A stretch of DNA of 64,000 bases from Membranipora membranacea (taxonomy: Eukaryota; Bryozoa; Gymnolaemata; Cheilostomatida; Membraniporidae), in the NCBI GenBank assembly GCA_914767715.1, contig OU612068.1, positions 24,242,001-24,306,000 of the forward strand. Reading direction: 5' to 3'. The number at the start of each line of letters is the position of its first letter. The first letter of the stretch is position 1. The notes beneath the pieces were generated by a model. That model worked only from the letters and a program-made list of their open reading frames with translations. It searched no databases and was not told the DNA's origin. The position numbers and the translations under genes are program-made. This document shows positions 1 to 22,399 of this stretch, in pieces.

Positions 1-1359
1 AAATTAGGCTAATGGGCTGTGGCCAGCTTATTTACAGTCAGTCAGCATTTCATATCTTTTGAGGAAAATTTATAGTAGGCTGATGTGTTTACGCTCTGCA
101 AGTGCAGAGTCTGCAAAATCTCGGATTGTAATTTTATTGGGATCATGTCTAAATGCATGCTTCACAATTCAAATTTTGCTGAAATAAATTCTACAAGAGT
201 CCTTAGATGGGTATCATATGTGACTTTTGTCAATGAACGCCCATCAGGATTATCATGCATTGATGATATTAGGGTCAACTTTTTAATATCACATTGACTA
301 TTAGTTTGGCAGAAGCTCAAAACTTTTCTTTTGATAATGAAAGGTATTATGGGACATGAGAATACTGCGATATGATATCCGGCTCATTACAAAAGCCTAG
401 ATAGGCATATCAAACACCTGACTGGAATTAATGCAGTATGTGTCAGATCTTTGTTCAGGTGAAATTAAGCATTCCCTTGAATGGAAACTCGCTGCTGGCT
501 GCAGCTCAATGCAATGTGTAAGCGAGAGTAATTTAGACAAGGTTTATATCAAATGACTAATTAGGCTGACGTAATTATCTGAATATGCAGTCATTAAGTC
601 AATTGGAGTGCTATCAACCCATCTGGCTTTGGGATCGAGTTCCTTAAATAATCCATAATTTGTGTGATAATGCAAGGAATGCTATGATGATATAAAAATA
701 TAATGGGAAGTCAGGATTTCACTTGAACGTAAGGCCCTTGCTGCATCCAACGAACTAGCAGGTGTATCTGACTAGGTACTATTATTAATTTCTAATACGT
801 CTGCGACAGTATGCGCTAAGCTATTCATAAGTGTAGCTAGGTATGTAAATGAAATTTACATGAGGAATGAGCCATAATTTGAATCAGAAGCTTATTCAAA
901 TCAGTGTTGCATTAGAGAGTCGGTGCATGCAAGTCTGAGGCGTTTATGCAACATGACATAATAATCGGTCATAGGTAGTGTGAACTTAGCACTGGACCAT
1001 CACGTAATTATAGTGGTGACATCGCAGATCAAATCACTGACCAATACTCATGAATGGAATCTCAGATTCCTACTATGGAGTAACTGATATATCGCTCTAG
1101 GGCATAGGTGTATATTAGGCACCAATCACAGGGCTTAGTTGTGGCAGACGGCCAAGACAAGTTGTATTTCTTCGATCAAATGGCTTCTTGTTGTGACAAG
1201 AGGTCAATGCAATGGGCAATTCAATATCAACTACCAACTATGTTGAGTAGTAGAAAGTTTGTCCAGTGGAAATTGTACGTAGTAGATTGTTATGAAGAGT
1301 GAGTTTGGTACCGTGTTAGCAACTGTGATGAGTACTGATGTACTTTATTTTGCTTTCAG
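1..1359. other. Intron or upstream DNA of the ARHGAP39 gene
   Basis: No convincing exon is visible. The first exon of the neighbouring gene begins at 1360 with an acceptor and completes a codon split 2+1, so at least one coding exon lies further left. I looked here for the WW domains expected in an ARHGAP39 N-terminus (Trp-spaced, with an aromatic pair and W-x-x-P) and saw none, so they are probably outside the window. Short open frames at 85-297 and 1108-1302 lack splice support and look like chance. Confidence 0.6.
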
Positions 1360-12058
<10,699 letters not shown>

Positions 12059-14403
12059 TCCGCAGGATATAAACATGTGTCAACATTAGCTTTAATACTC
12101 CGTTTATCTATGAATGGTATGAAAGACTGCTTTCTTCTACAATTCTCATAAATTTATGTTATTTTATGTAATGTATATGTGTATCCCACGGTCACACCAG
12201 GGAGAATGGTCACACCAATAGTATTAGTAATAATCACATTTAGATTTTGTGTTTCACTATTTATGAACTTATTATTGTGGTCTTGATTCTATTAGGGCTG
12301 TGCCATATATACATGTGTGACGACCATGTAGAATCAATTCAGCTATCTATATCACCAAGTGCTAGAAACTATGACTTTTCACACCAACCAATCATGTTTT
12401 GTATGAAGTAATCTTCTTCTTTTTTTTTGTTCAATTTCTACTGCTTTACTATGATTTGCTATGAATAGCCTCATTTTTGTAAATATGTAAATATTTTTTT
12501 CTTACTAACTTATTTTCTGTGATGATCTTGGAATTGCCACAAAACTGCCAGTGACTCCCAAGAAGTTTTTTACCTACTGTAGGCTTGTTAATCTCCACGA
12601 ATCTAGGTCATCATCATAAGCACAGCTGATCAATTTTTTTCACTCATGCTTACGTCTGCAATTTTTTCAGTTTTTTATCCAAGTCTTCACACTTTTAGCT
12701 TCATTGTTAGTCATGAGGCTTGTTTGTTAAGAACTTGCAGTGAACTGAAAACAGCTTTGTTACTCTAAATACAGTGATAAATCATTCTACCCATGTCACA
12801 GTTTAGAAATGTGTGGTTCAATATATTTTTGCGATTTAAAATGTTAGGCAGACTACTACCGACAAGTCTTTGAAGGACTTTTTTAAATACGACAAGTTGT
12901 TACCGAGAAACTGAAAAGGCGATATATCACGTTAAAGTTGAATTATGCAAATCCACCTATTCCTAAACTCAAAATGCGGTCAAATGGACAATGGGCACTG
13001 CTTGAGATCAAAAGACCTGGAAGCCGGTAGTCGAGCCCCCCAGACCTTTGCCCAACGCCCGACGGCCCCCCGGCTGGGGAAAGCCAGTTGGAAAGATGAT
13101 GCATTTTGAATGCAGCAAAAAATTAAATTGCATTGTCAGTATATTTTTCTGTAAGCTCCTGATTGTGTTGATCACGACATTCCCTTGATAAGCTAAGTTG
13201 ATATGGTTCCAGGTAATATTCACAGCCTGTTTTCCTCATTTTTAGATAACAGGTTGGAATTTGTTTATTTCAAACAACCTTTTTGAGTCAACGACCAATA
13301 AACGAGGGTGTTCCACAAGGATCAAGCAGGCATTTTGTTCTATCGAAGTTGCCTTTTTTTAATGTAAGTCTAACGAAAATGGTTATCGACACATCAAAAT
13401 CACATCATTTGCAGTTTTCATAGCTTATACTATTCTTGAAAGGCTAAAAAATTGAAACTTTTAGGATATGCCATCAATATTATATTTTCATAGAATGATC
13501 ATGTGGATAACATCAAAAAAAATTAGCATCTGTTGCAAAAGCGAGTGCCACCTAGTATCCACTGATGATCTTGTGAGTACATTGAGACTTTTTCTATGGC
13601 CCAAGCTTGCCAGCTATTTCTCTACCATTATGGTTACAAGATATTGAATCAAATGACATCAAACTATATCTATGAGCAATATTTCGATTGTTTTCAACAG
13701 TATAACACAACAACTAACTAAAATCCTAAAATAAGCTATTTATTTTTAAAATACTGTCTTTCAACCAATTTTTATAGGTTAATGATATCCACAAATAAAT
13801 CCCTCGACTTTTATCCTATTTATACATGATTTTTTCATATTTGAAAGAACATCGTTGAGATGAAAATTAACACTTGTTCATTGTTTTTCTTATATTTCTA
13901 CACAAGCAGGCTAGCTTTATTCTTTCAAAATTTTCTGTGAGTATGATTTGCTTTGAGAATCCCCAAGTCAGACAAGTCTATGGAAGCAGAGAGAGGGTTG
14001 GATGGAAGGAAAACTGCAAAACATAGAACAGTTAGAGAGTTATCTGCTCACTTGGAAAGTGAGGACAACTCAGGCCTATACATGATTATCGTTTCACAGC
14101 CTTGTGCAAAAGGTGCATTCTAAATTTCAAAAAAGAGAAGATTTTTAGATGTTTTCTATCCAAAGAAATGAAGAACTACAAAATATCTTTAACATAAATA
14201 AATTTAGAGATATTCAAAATGTTTAATCAACCATTGGTGTTATTTAGTTGAATATGGTTGGCAGGTGGGGTGATCTGCTGCAGGATAACTTTGCTCAGCT
14301 GTCATTGTTGCAGAAGTAGTTGGTGGTCTTGGCTGGCACGTGTCATTTGTCAACTGAGAACTTTTCAATAATAAAGCATTGTTTGTAATTTATACTCATT
14401 CAG
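12059..14403. other. 3' UTR of ARHGAP39 and upstream region of the OTU-Tudor gene
   Basis: No gene is visible. The left part should hold the ARHGAP39 3' UTR. An AATAAA occurs at 13297-13302, but nothing proves its use. At 13019-13080 there is a short, strongly GC-rich stretch unlike its surroundings. Near 13300-13330 one frame reads INEGVPQGSS, which resembles the GVPQGS motif of LINE reverse transcriptases but is too short to call. The right end should contain the promoter and a 5' UTR exon of the next gene, because an acceptor-like TTCAG precedes its first coding exon. Confidence 0.5.
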
Positions 14404-14408
14404 CCATT

Positions 14409-17400
14409 ATGAGAGTTGATCAATTACTAAGAAGTTCACCTGTTGATGTATGGTTACTCCAGGAATATGGAAAATTTAGAAAAGCTATGGCAAAAGATGA
14501 AACAAGCTTGTACAGAGGTGTAGCAGAACAGGCAAGTTATGAGACCACCATCAATTCTTGCCAATGAATTGAATGAATGGTGATGATGATGCCATAACTA
14601 ATCTTAGAAACATGCAATATCTAAATATACATACTCAATTTATTGTTCAAATGACCCAGGAGTTCATTGCGTCCTATATTATCTTTATTTATATATCTAT
14701 GGTATGTATGTATCAATGTCATAATTTGATATATTTATCTATATTCTAATATAATACATTTCATTACATGATGATGATGATGAAAAGTATAAAATACAAT
14801 AATAATATCTAGTCAATTATGAGTCAAATGATTTCTCTTTTAAATAATTTCCTGAACTTATTCTAGTAACATAATACTTTAAATTCACAGATGGTGAATT
14901 ACAAGGGAATATATATAATAAATAATGGAAAAAGTGTATTGATAATGATTCCAATTTATTAGTTCCTCCTTCCCACCCATAATCCATACATACACGACAA
15001 ATATATATATACTACTATAGATGTTATGAACATACATGACCACTTCACTCTCCCTATTATTTATTTAGATAACCGCCTATTTATAATATTCTTCGTGCTG
15101 AGCTGAGAGAATCTTGTCTGTCTTTGTTGTTTTAGGGCCATCTTGCTAATTCAAAGTCCTCCCTGTCGACTGTTCCCAGTCAAAGTTCTCCCTGTCTACT
15201 GTGGCCTACCCAAGACTTTCATGGTAATCACGCTGTTTCTGATTTTGGCATTGCGCAGCATAATCTGATACAAGTGCAGAAAGTGGTCACTATAGCAGTG
15301 GCGGTATTTTTTATTATCACAAAATGGTGACACTCTTATTGACCTCAAATCCTACCAAGTTCAAGAATTATCACCTTAGTTGATACCTATTCCCATTGAT
15401 ATGTGAACCTGGGAGAGTAGATATTAACGTTAGTGATCCCTCCCTCCCTCCCTCCCTCCCTCCCTCCCTCCCTCCCTCCCTCCCTCCCTCCCTCCCTCCC
15501 TCCCTCCCTCCCTCCCTCCCTCTGACTCAATACCATCTTTTGTACTGCTGATTTCAATGTTGTGCTGGTGTTCTATGTTGTTAGTATATACATTTAATTG
15601 TATTATCTTGTTTAATCTTGTAATAAAATTTCATAAACTGATATTCAGTAATTATAGTAGATAACATACGGTGCTATCAATTATGGATATTCTCTGGTTG
15701 CCACCCCAATTCACTGCAAGCTAGCCAAAATTGGTGGTACTGATAGGCCTGTAAACTTTTAGAATGAGAAGCTGCAACCAATAATTTTTATAGACATTAA
15801 CCATATGTTCATCAGCAAGCAAAAATTTCCATTGGTGGTATTATCATGATTATAGAAAAGTTGGAAAGATTTATACATAATAAACTTTGATTCTGACGGT
15901 TGTAAGAAGCCTACAGGGAAATCACGATTGAATTTGTCGCATTTTGAGTTGTTCTTTTATGTTGTCAGTAGTTCATTCTTAGGTTTTAATAACCAGCAGC
16001 CATTCTGAGCTTTTTGACTTTCAATTTTTTAGCTTTATCCATGTCAGAATTACCATGAAAAAGTTAAAGCGAAGTGCTTGAAGTACTTCACAGATGGAAA
16101 CAGTGAGAAGGCTGAGAGTGATTTTGAGGTATGGTAAGCCCTGCTAGAGTTTGGTTATTTTGCTAATTTCCATACTTTGTTTATCAACTTGCACTGTTTT
16201 GTCCAGCAGTAACTCAATTTTTAGTTAATGTCATGGAGCATCGTAGCCAATGAAGGTAGCCATGATTACGATGTACTGACTGATTGCTTTTCAGGAAAGC
16301 AGTCACAGCTTTATACATTTCTCTTGTAAAGTGTTATGCCATAGATGTAGCTGTAGTATTATTAATTGTATTATGGTGGCTATCGTTAGAGCTATCACAT
16401 AAGGGAAAAGAACCTCTTTATCAAGGCGATGCTCAACCAAATTTATTATTACTCCACCCATTATCATCAAGTAATCCATTTTCAGTTTTGGGCTAAAATA
16501 AGCTGAACTTCTTGGTCCGCAAAAATTCTCCATTGTTGTAGCGTAACAATTTTTCTACTTCTTAATTCATTCCTTCACTCTAAAGTGTAGAAAGCTCAAT
16601 ACTTGTTGTTTTTTTATGACAGCATAAAATAAAAATGATCTTATGTGTACCGTATTGATAATGGTAATTTCATTTTCAGGCTCTTAGTGAGTTGGAAAAA
16701 CTTAATGTTGTGGCAAACGCCTTTGACCGAAACATCCTTCTATTCAGGAAAGCTCGCATCACACCCGTTTCGATCGGGAAATTTGGTGGTACCAGGACGG
16801 TAAGCTACGAATTCCACCAGATATGGCTATCACTGCCATAATTGTCACTGAAAGTGTTATTTGTTTTATGTGTAAGGTAAACAACCCATTTAACCAGCAA
16901 CAATTTTCAGGGAATGATGCGCTCTTGATATTATTTGAAATTTGTGTGACAAAAGATGGTACTTGTTGATGCAATCAGATGATAATAAGCTTTACTTTCT
17001 TACTCCTATTATCTGCCATTTGTAAAATCTGCTACTGTTCGATGTACTACAGTACAAAGGATGATCAAAGGACATGAAACCCTGCCAAGAAATATGTCTT
17101 AGAGGCAAAACATACATATTGTTTTGAACACGAGGCTTGACTCTGACTCTTTTGTATTTGGTGATGCATCATACATCATTTTTCCACATGTGTAACTGAT
17201 AGCAATAAATCAAGCAATCAAAAGTCAGTAGAAAATTAAATATAACTTTAAATGATGAGTCTCATCTCCATTATATCCATTATACCAATGACTGCATTTT
17301 TATTCATGCAGTTGTACTCAAAAATTGCTTATTGGTGATAATTACCACCCAGTGCATGAACTGACTCTGCCCATTGTCATAGAGGGATGCTTAGAAAAGG

Positions 17401-20400
17401 GCCTCCGGAATTTCAGGGACAGTAAATTTCCTGTGGTCTCTGAAAAATGATAGATACTTCGCTCATGCTGACCTGAGAAGTGTCCACTCTATTATGTATT
17501 GTTGTGTGAGCCTGGAGGACAGTTGGTATCCGATTTTTTTACAACACTGTGTTATGACATGACCACATGCCAAACGCATGTTTTGCATCAGCTGGTAGAC
17601 CTACATAACCTTTGACACCTGTGAATGCTCAAGTATCCTTGTGCACAAACTGTTCCAAAACCTGTCACAATCTCTCACTGGCCAAATTAATGTTTCTCAT
17701 TACTTGATAATTCAGTGATCTGCTGAACAGGCATTTTTTTGTGAGCAGAGATTTTTTAATCCATATTCTTCGTGTAAAACTTTCAGCCGATAGTATTGAG
17801 GCTGACTGAAGATGGGTTTTACGAAGCCATATTGGACCTATCTCATATGGAGGCCGCTGCCTTTTGTCAATGTAAGATCATAAGTATTGTTAGTTTAAGC
17901 GCTCAAACGGTGGCGGGATGCTGGTAGAGGCATTTCATTATCAAAGTTGTATGTGTAGTAATATGTATAAATTTATATATTAAATTTTTCAATATTGAAT
18001 CACAGTTATTTAACGCATCTACATTGTCGTTACTGACAGAATGATGGTTTTACTTGTCTATGAATGTTGTGGATTGTGGAAACGCGGTAGAGATGCGAGT
18101 CCGATACTCAAAAAACAGAAGTAAGCATAGTATCTTTATTGCCATCAGTGCTGCTGTGATAAGTTCCAGGCAACATCTCGCTCTCTATTGTGATGTTTTT
18201 TTTGTTTATATTTACAGCCATAGTTTATGAAATCTTATACGAGAAGGTGTTCGGATTTGACCATGAGCAGGTGATGGAGACCGTGGATAATGTTAGAAAG
18301 AAACGATATAATGGTAATCTACAACCTGGAGTCAGATATCAGCCTAACACCTCAAGTAGCAGCAGTGATGAGCGACCTTCACCAACCAGCAGTCCCAATA
18401 AAGTATGTGAAATAAGAATAATTTTTGACAACAATTTATGACAATAAATGTGAAATAGTGGGTGGTTTATGGTAGTGTTTGAATTCTTTGCTCTGTTTTC
18501 TATTTTCTTCTTAACAGAACACAGATATTTTTGCCGAACACTCCCACAAAGCTTGTCATATTCAACTTGGAAGATGTTTTTAAAATGTTTTGTAAATATT
18601 TCAGGAGAGCTGGGATTCTGAATTGAGTTACCCACCATTTCCATTTAGAGTGGCCAAGTCACTTGATCCAGAGTTCTACAGAAACGCACAGTACGACATT
18701 TGGCTGGACCAAAAGAAAGGTAACTTTTAGCGGAGCGAATAGCATTCAATTCTTACATTTTGATTGTAAAATTAATCACAGCAGGTTATGACTGAAGTTG
18801 TGCAGTGGAAGGAAGTACATGTTTGTTTTCTATTTATTAGTTTGTGGTAAAAATGACAATGAATGCTGAATGATGAAAGGGAATGATGAAGAGTCAGATA
18901 ATTAAGTCATAAAACTAAGTGCATCTGGCACGAGTCATATGTGATAAAAAAACTTATTACGCAATCACTATGGGCTCAACCAAGTTCAGGACACTTGTTA
19001 ATTGCCCAAGGTTTTTCATCTCTACCGTATTCAGGTTGTTAGCCTGAAAGTACGTGATATTGCAGAATAATGAGATCCTTTGTGCAAATTCGAGAAATCT
19101 AGAACCCAGTTGTCTAGCCCCGATTCTTTTTTATTTTATCTAGAAGATTCCCAGCAGATTAAACCAGGGGATAAGGTAACAGTTAAGCTTGAGACGGACA
19201 CTGAGCAGTTTTATAGAGGACATGTGCAGGAAGTATCACCAGATAACGGACCTATCTGTGTGTTTGTGGAGGAACTCGGACAGAGGTATACATTACGCTG
19301 ATTTTTACCAGAAGTGAAATGCCAAAGGTGTCTCCAGGATGGTACTGTAATAATACCCAAATAGAGAGGTACAGCAACTTCGAATCATGCGGCCTTGTTG
19401 GAACAAAAGTTAATCTTTTGGGAATAACTTTTTTGTATCAAGATATCCAATTATAAATATCAAACGCAAGTTTTATTCTTATAGAATTACTGTACCATGT
19501 GAGACCCTGATGAGGATACCTACTTCATATTCTAAGACACCTCTGAAGAAATACAGGAGGCCTCTGGCAACTCGTCATACAAGAGACTCTTGGTCTGATG
19601 AGGTAACAGCTTACTTTCAAATTTACATGACATGTTGTCCTAACTAAAATGATGATTGATTGGTGGGAATTTTTTGCTGCAAATGAAATGGTTTTATTCT
19701 GATGTGTTTTCTAGTTTTGGTTTTAATTTGTTTAATTTTTTTTGTAGAAGGTTGGCTCCTCACCTGACAGTGGATGTGGTAGTGGTCCCCCTGTTATCAG
19801 CTTAGTTGGTAGACAGAGATCTAGCACAGTATCCAGTATGTCACCACCTTGTCCTCAGATCTCTTATGGCGGATCACCTCCTCTACGATACACTCAGACA
19901 CCTCCTCAACCCTCCTGGATGTCCGGGTATGGACCACCGCCATCAACACAAAACCAGTATATGCCCATGCAACAGGTACAGAAACTTGAACTTTCAGCTA
20001 AGAGCTTTACTGAATAATTCAAATTGGAATGTCTTTCACCATATGTTGTTAGCATTTGTAATTGTTGCAGGCACTGATATATTAGTATAAAACAATATTA
20101 TATATATTCATGTATTAGGGGAACATAACTGACCCTGAACAAGAATATGCCAATTTATGTATGGTTATTGGAATGGATTTTCTCATCTTTGATCAGTCCA
20201 CAAGTTCAGTAATGCTACAGTCAGCCAGTTGTAAAATTTCTTGAAACAGGTGGCCTGAGTTTTCAAAGGTTGTTATTGAGACGTCAGTACATGCATAGCA
20301 TACAAGCTGCCAGATTTTATTTAGACGCAATAACTGACACAAAGTTTTATCCTGATGTCAATTCTCCACAAACAGTCATACTGTGTATTTTACCACTGAA

Positions 20401-21811
20401 CCATTAATTCATATAAATTTGTTGCAGGTATATGACACAAAGCAGCGATGTGGATGTAATTCTCAAACTATTCTTAATTGTATTTTGTAGCCACAGATGA
20501 TGTATGGACCACCAATACCGCAGCAGGCCCAATACATCGCAGGTCCACCACCTCAAATGCCCTCCCCTGTTGGTATATCTTCTATGCCACCGCCTCCTCA
20601 CTACGGTCAGCCTTGTAAGTATTGGAAGCTCAGCCTACTCTCAATGAACATGCCACACAGAATGCAGTAGTCTCTGATTAGATCAAAAGTATTGTCTTGA
20701 TTTGATATGGAAACATTGGATCAGTAGATGCATAGTAGGCCATTAATAGTTTGGCAGCAACTTTATGTATCAGTTCTTTATGTTTATGGTTTCAGATTAT
20801 AGTGAGCCTTACCAAGGGGATAACAATATATACGGCATACCCAATGAGTACATCAGTGTACCTCAGCCTGCCTCAGGTAACGGTCAGGTAGCTCCTGGTG
20901 GTCTGGTGGTAGTGACGGAGCCAGTACAGTGTGGACCCCCTTCAGTACCCCTACCGTCTCCCTATAACACTCCTGTCCATGGACCTAATGCTCCACCGCC
21001 TGGCATGATGCCTGGTGTGTCATTACAGGTGCCATTCCTGGAAACAATACAAGGTGAGTAGTGATTCGAGACTTCCTCTGTCTGCTGCCTAGATAAAGTT
21101 TGTAGTAGTACAATTGATTGTCTCCTCTCACCTAAAGAAAGATAAACTCCATTGTTACAAGATTTCTTTAAAAAAGAAATTCAAACATTTATCCTTACTC
21201 CAGTAACTTCCTAAACCGATTTATCATTATATCTGATCATATCACAAAGTTGTGGAAAATGAGTAGCTTAGATCATTATTTTTATTGTAGTGAATGCTGT
21301 CAATTACCAGTCTATGCCTAGCAGTGACATGCAAGGTAGAGACTTGCCTCACGCTGATGTCAACACCCTCAGGTTTTTCTTCAATCTGGGCTGTGAGGTG
21401 AGTTTTGATGTACATTATTTTATCTGCTGCATGTATTTACGGAACTGGTAATGGTAATTTGGGTTACCCTGACTGAAATTGAGTTCAGCAAATTAAGAGC
21501 TAATTTTGGTAGATTGTATAAATTGTATAATAGCGATGCATGCATGTATTTATGTATCATATTACTTTTTAAGAAATCGTAGTTTGGTGTGCTCTATTGC
21601 CCATGCTTTGGATACTCGACTTGGGTTAGCAAAGTATTTAACATGAGTAAATGAACTTGCACAATTTAGTACTCACTCACCTCATCATTTGTTTATTTTA
21701 TAGTCTTACAATACAGCTATATACGGAAAGATGAGCTATAGCTGTGGTCCGCCTCCTCCGTCCCCTGTCTCACCATCTATCATGCAACAGATGTGTGCTA
21801 ATCAAAGATAA
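14409..21811 (+). CDS. OTUD4/ALG13-like: OTU-Tudor domain protein (OTUD4/ALG13/otu family), catalytic residues replaced
   Basis: Exons: 14409-14531, 16033-16128, 16680-16799, 17787-17871, 18218-18402, 18605-18719, 19144-19285, 19485-19602, 19748-19975, 20491-20614, 20796-21053, 21291-21397, 21704-21811; all join in frame to 602 residues. Residues 1-150 are a compact OTU fold aligning with the vertebrate ALG13 and OTUD4 domains ([40 protein letters not shown]). Residues 205-240 carry the [15 protein letters not shown] block, and 245-290 a Tudor domain ([17 protein letters not shown]). The rest is Pro/Gln/Gly/Tyr-rich, ending in the family block [10 protein letters not shown]. Family members are deubiquitinases or RNA-linked scaffolds. 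Here the catalytic Cys position is Ser33 and the His position is Phe124, so cysteine-protease activity is doubtful. There is no ALG13-type glycosyltransferase domain. Intron 1 uses a GC donor. The start is the first ATG after an acceptor-like TTCAG. Confidence 0.87.
15157..15208. repeat. Imperfect 23-bp direct repeat
   Basis: Two copies starting TCAAAGT and ending CTACTGT or CGACTGT, separated by TCCCAG, differ at only two positions. They lie in intron 1 of the OTU-Tudor gene, upstream of the CCCT tract. Probably a local duplication with no coding role. Confidence 0.7.
15438..15521. repeat. (CCCT)n microsatellite
   Basis: About 84 bases of almost uninterrupted CCCT units lie in intron 1 of the OTU-Tudor gene. 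The minus strand is therefore (GGGA)n, able in principle to form G-quadruplex or triplex structures, with an i-motif on the plus strand. Likely polymorphic in length. Confidence 0.95.
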
Positions 21812-22399
21812 AAAGTCAGCTCTCTGCTTTGCTTGCCTCGACAAGTGGATGTCAGTGATACTTAAGCATTCAACAGTATTTGAAGAGAATCTCGCGTCAT
21901 TGATGACTGCAAAACTAGTCACCCAATTTATAACTTGGCCTGTTGATATTTTGGTAGCTAATTTCCATCAGTTTTCACTGTATTCCAAAACTCAATCATT
22001 GTAACCTATTTGTATCAGTATCAAATTGTATTCCTAAATCAGTCAAACTCACCAAATCAGCCAGCTGGCATTTTGCGTTGATCATGTATATTTTCTGTTC
22101 ATCTTAATTATTTAGTTCAAACATATTATGTTGCCTCTCATCGTTCTTTGTGACTAGGATTTTATACCGTACCTTTCGACACAGAGATAACCTTGTTTAT
22201 CTGTCTGTATATCATGATCTCAGAGCACTTACTCAAAATAATTTTATATATTCGTATATAACTACATCTATAGCTTCCAACACCAGTTTTTAGTTTTGTT
22301 TTTATTCCTGTGCAAAGGACTTGCACTGTTATTTTGATAATATATAAACCACATCGTTCCAATACGTATAAAAATGAAATTAACTTTCTTGTCGTTGGC
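21812..22399. other. Convergent intergenic spacer (OTU-Tudor / TRMT5)
   Basis: About 590 bases between two stop codons facing each other, expected to hold both 3' UTRs. A minus-strand AATAAA (TTTATT at 22301-22306) lies about 94 bases past the TRMT5 stop. No coding exon is visible; small frames here are AT-rich and have no splice support. Confidence 0.6.
22301..22306 (-). terminator. Candidate polyadenylation signal of TRMT5
   Basis: TTTATT on the plus strand is AATAAA on the TRMT5 strand, about 94 bases beyond its stop codon. The position is plausible, but the hexamer is common by chance in AT-rich DNA. Confidence 0.4.

Noticed and set aside
13290-13340. GVPQGS-like reverse-transcriptase motif
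   Set aside because: Only about ten residues match; no other polymerase motif follows in any frame, so chance cannot be excluded.
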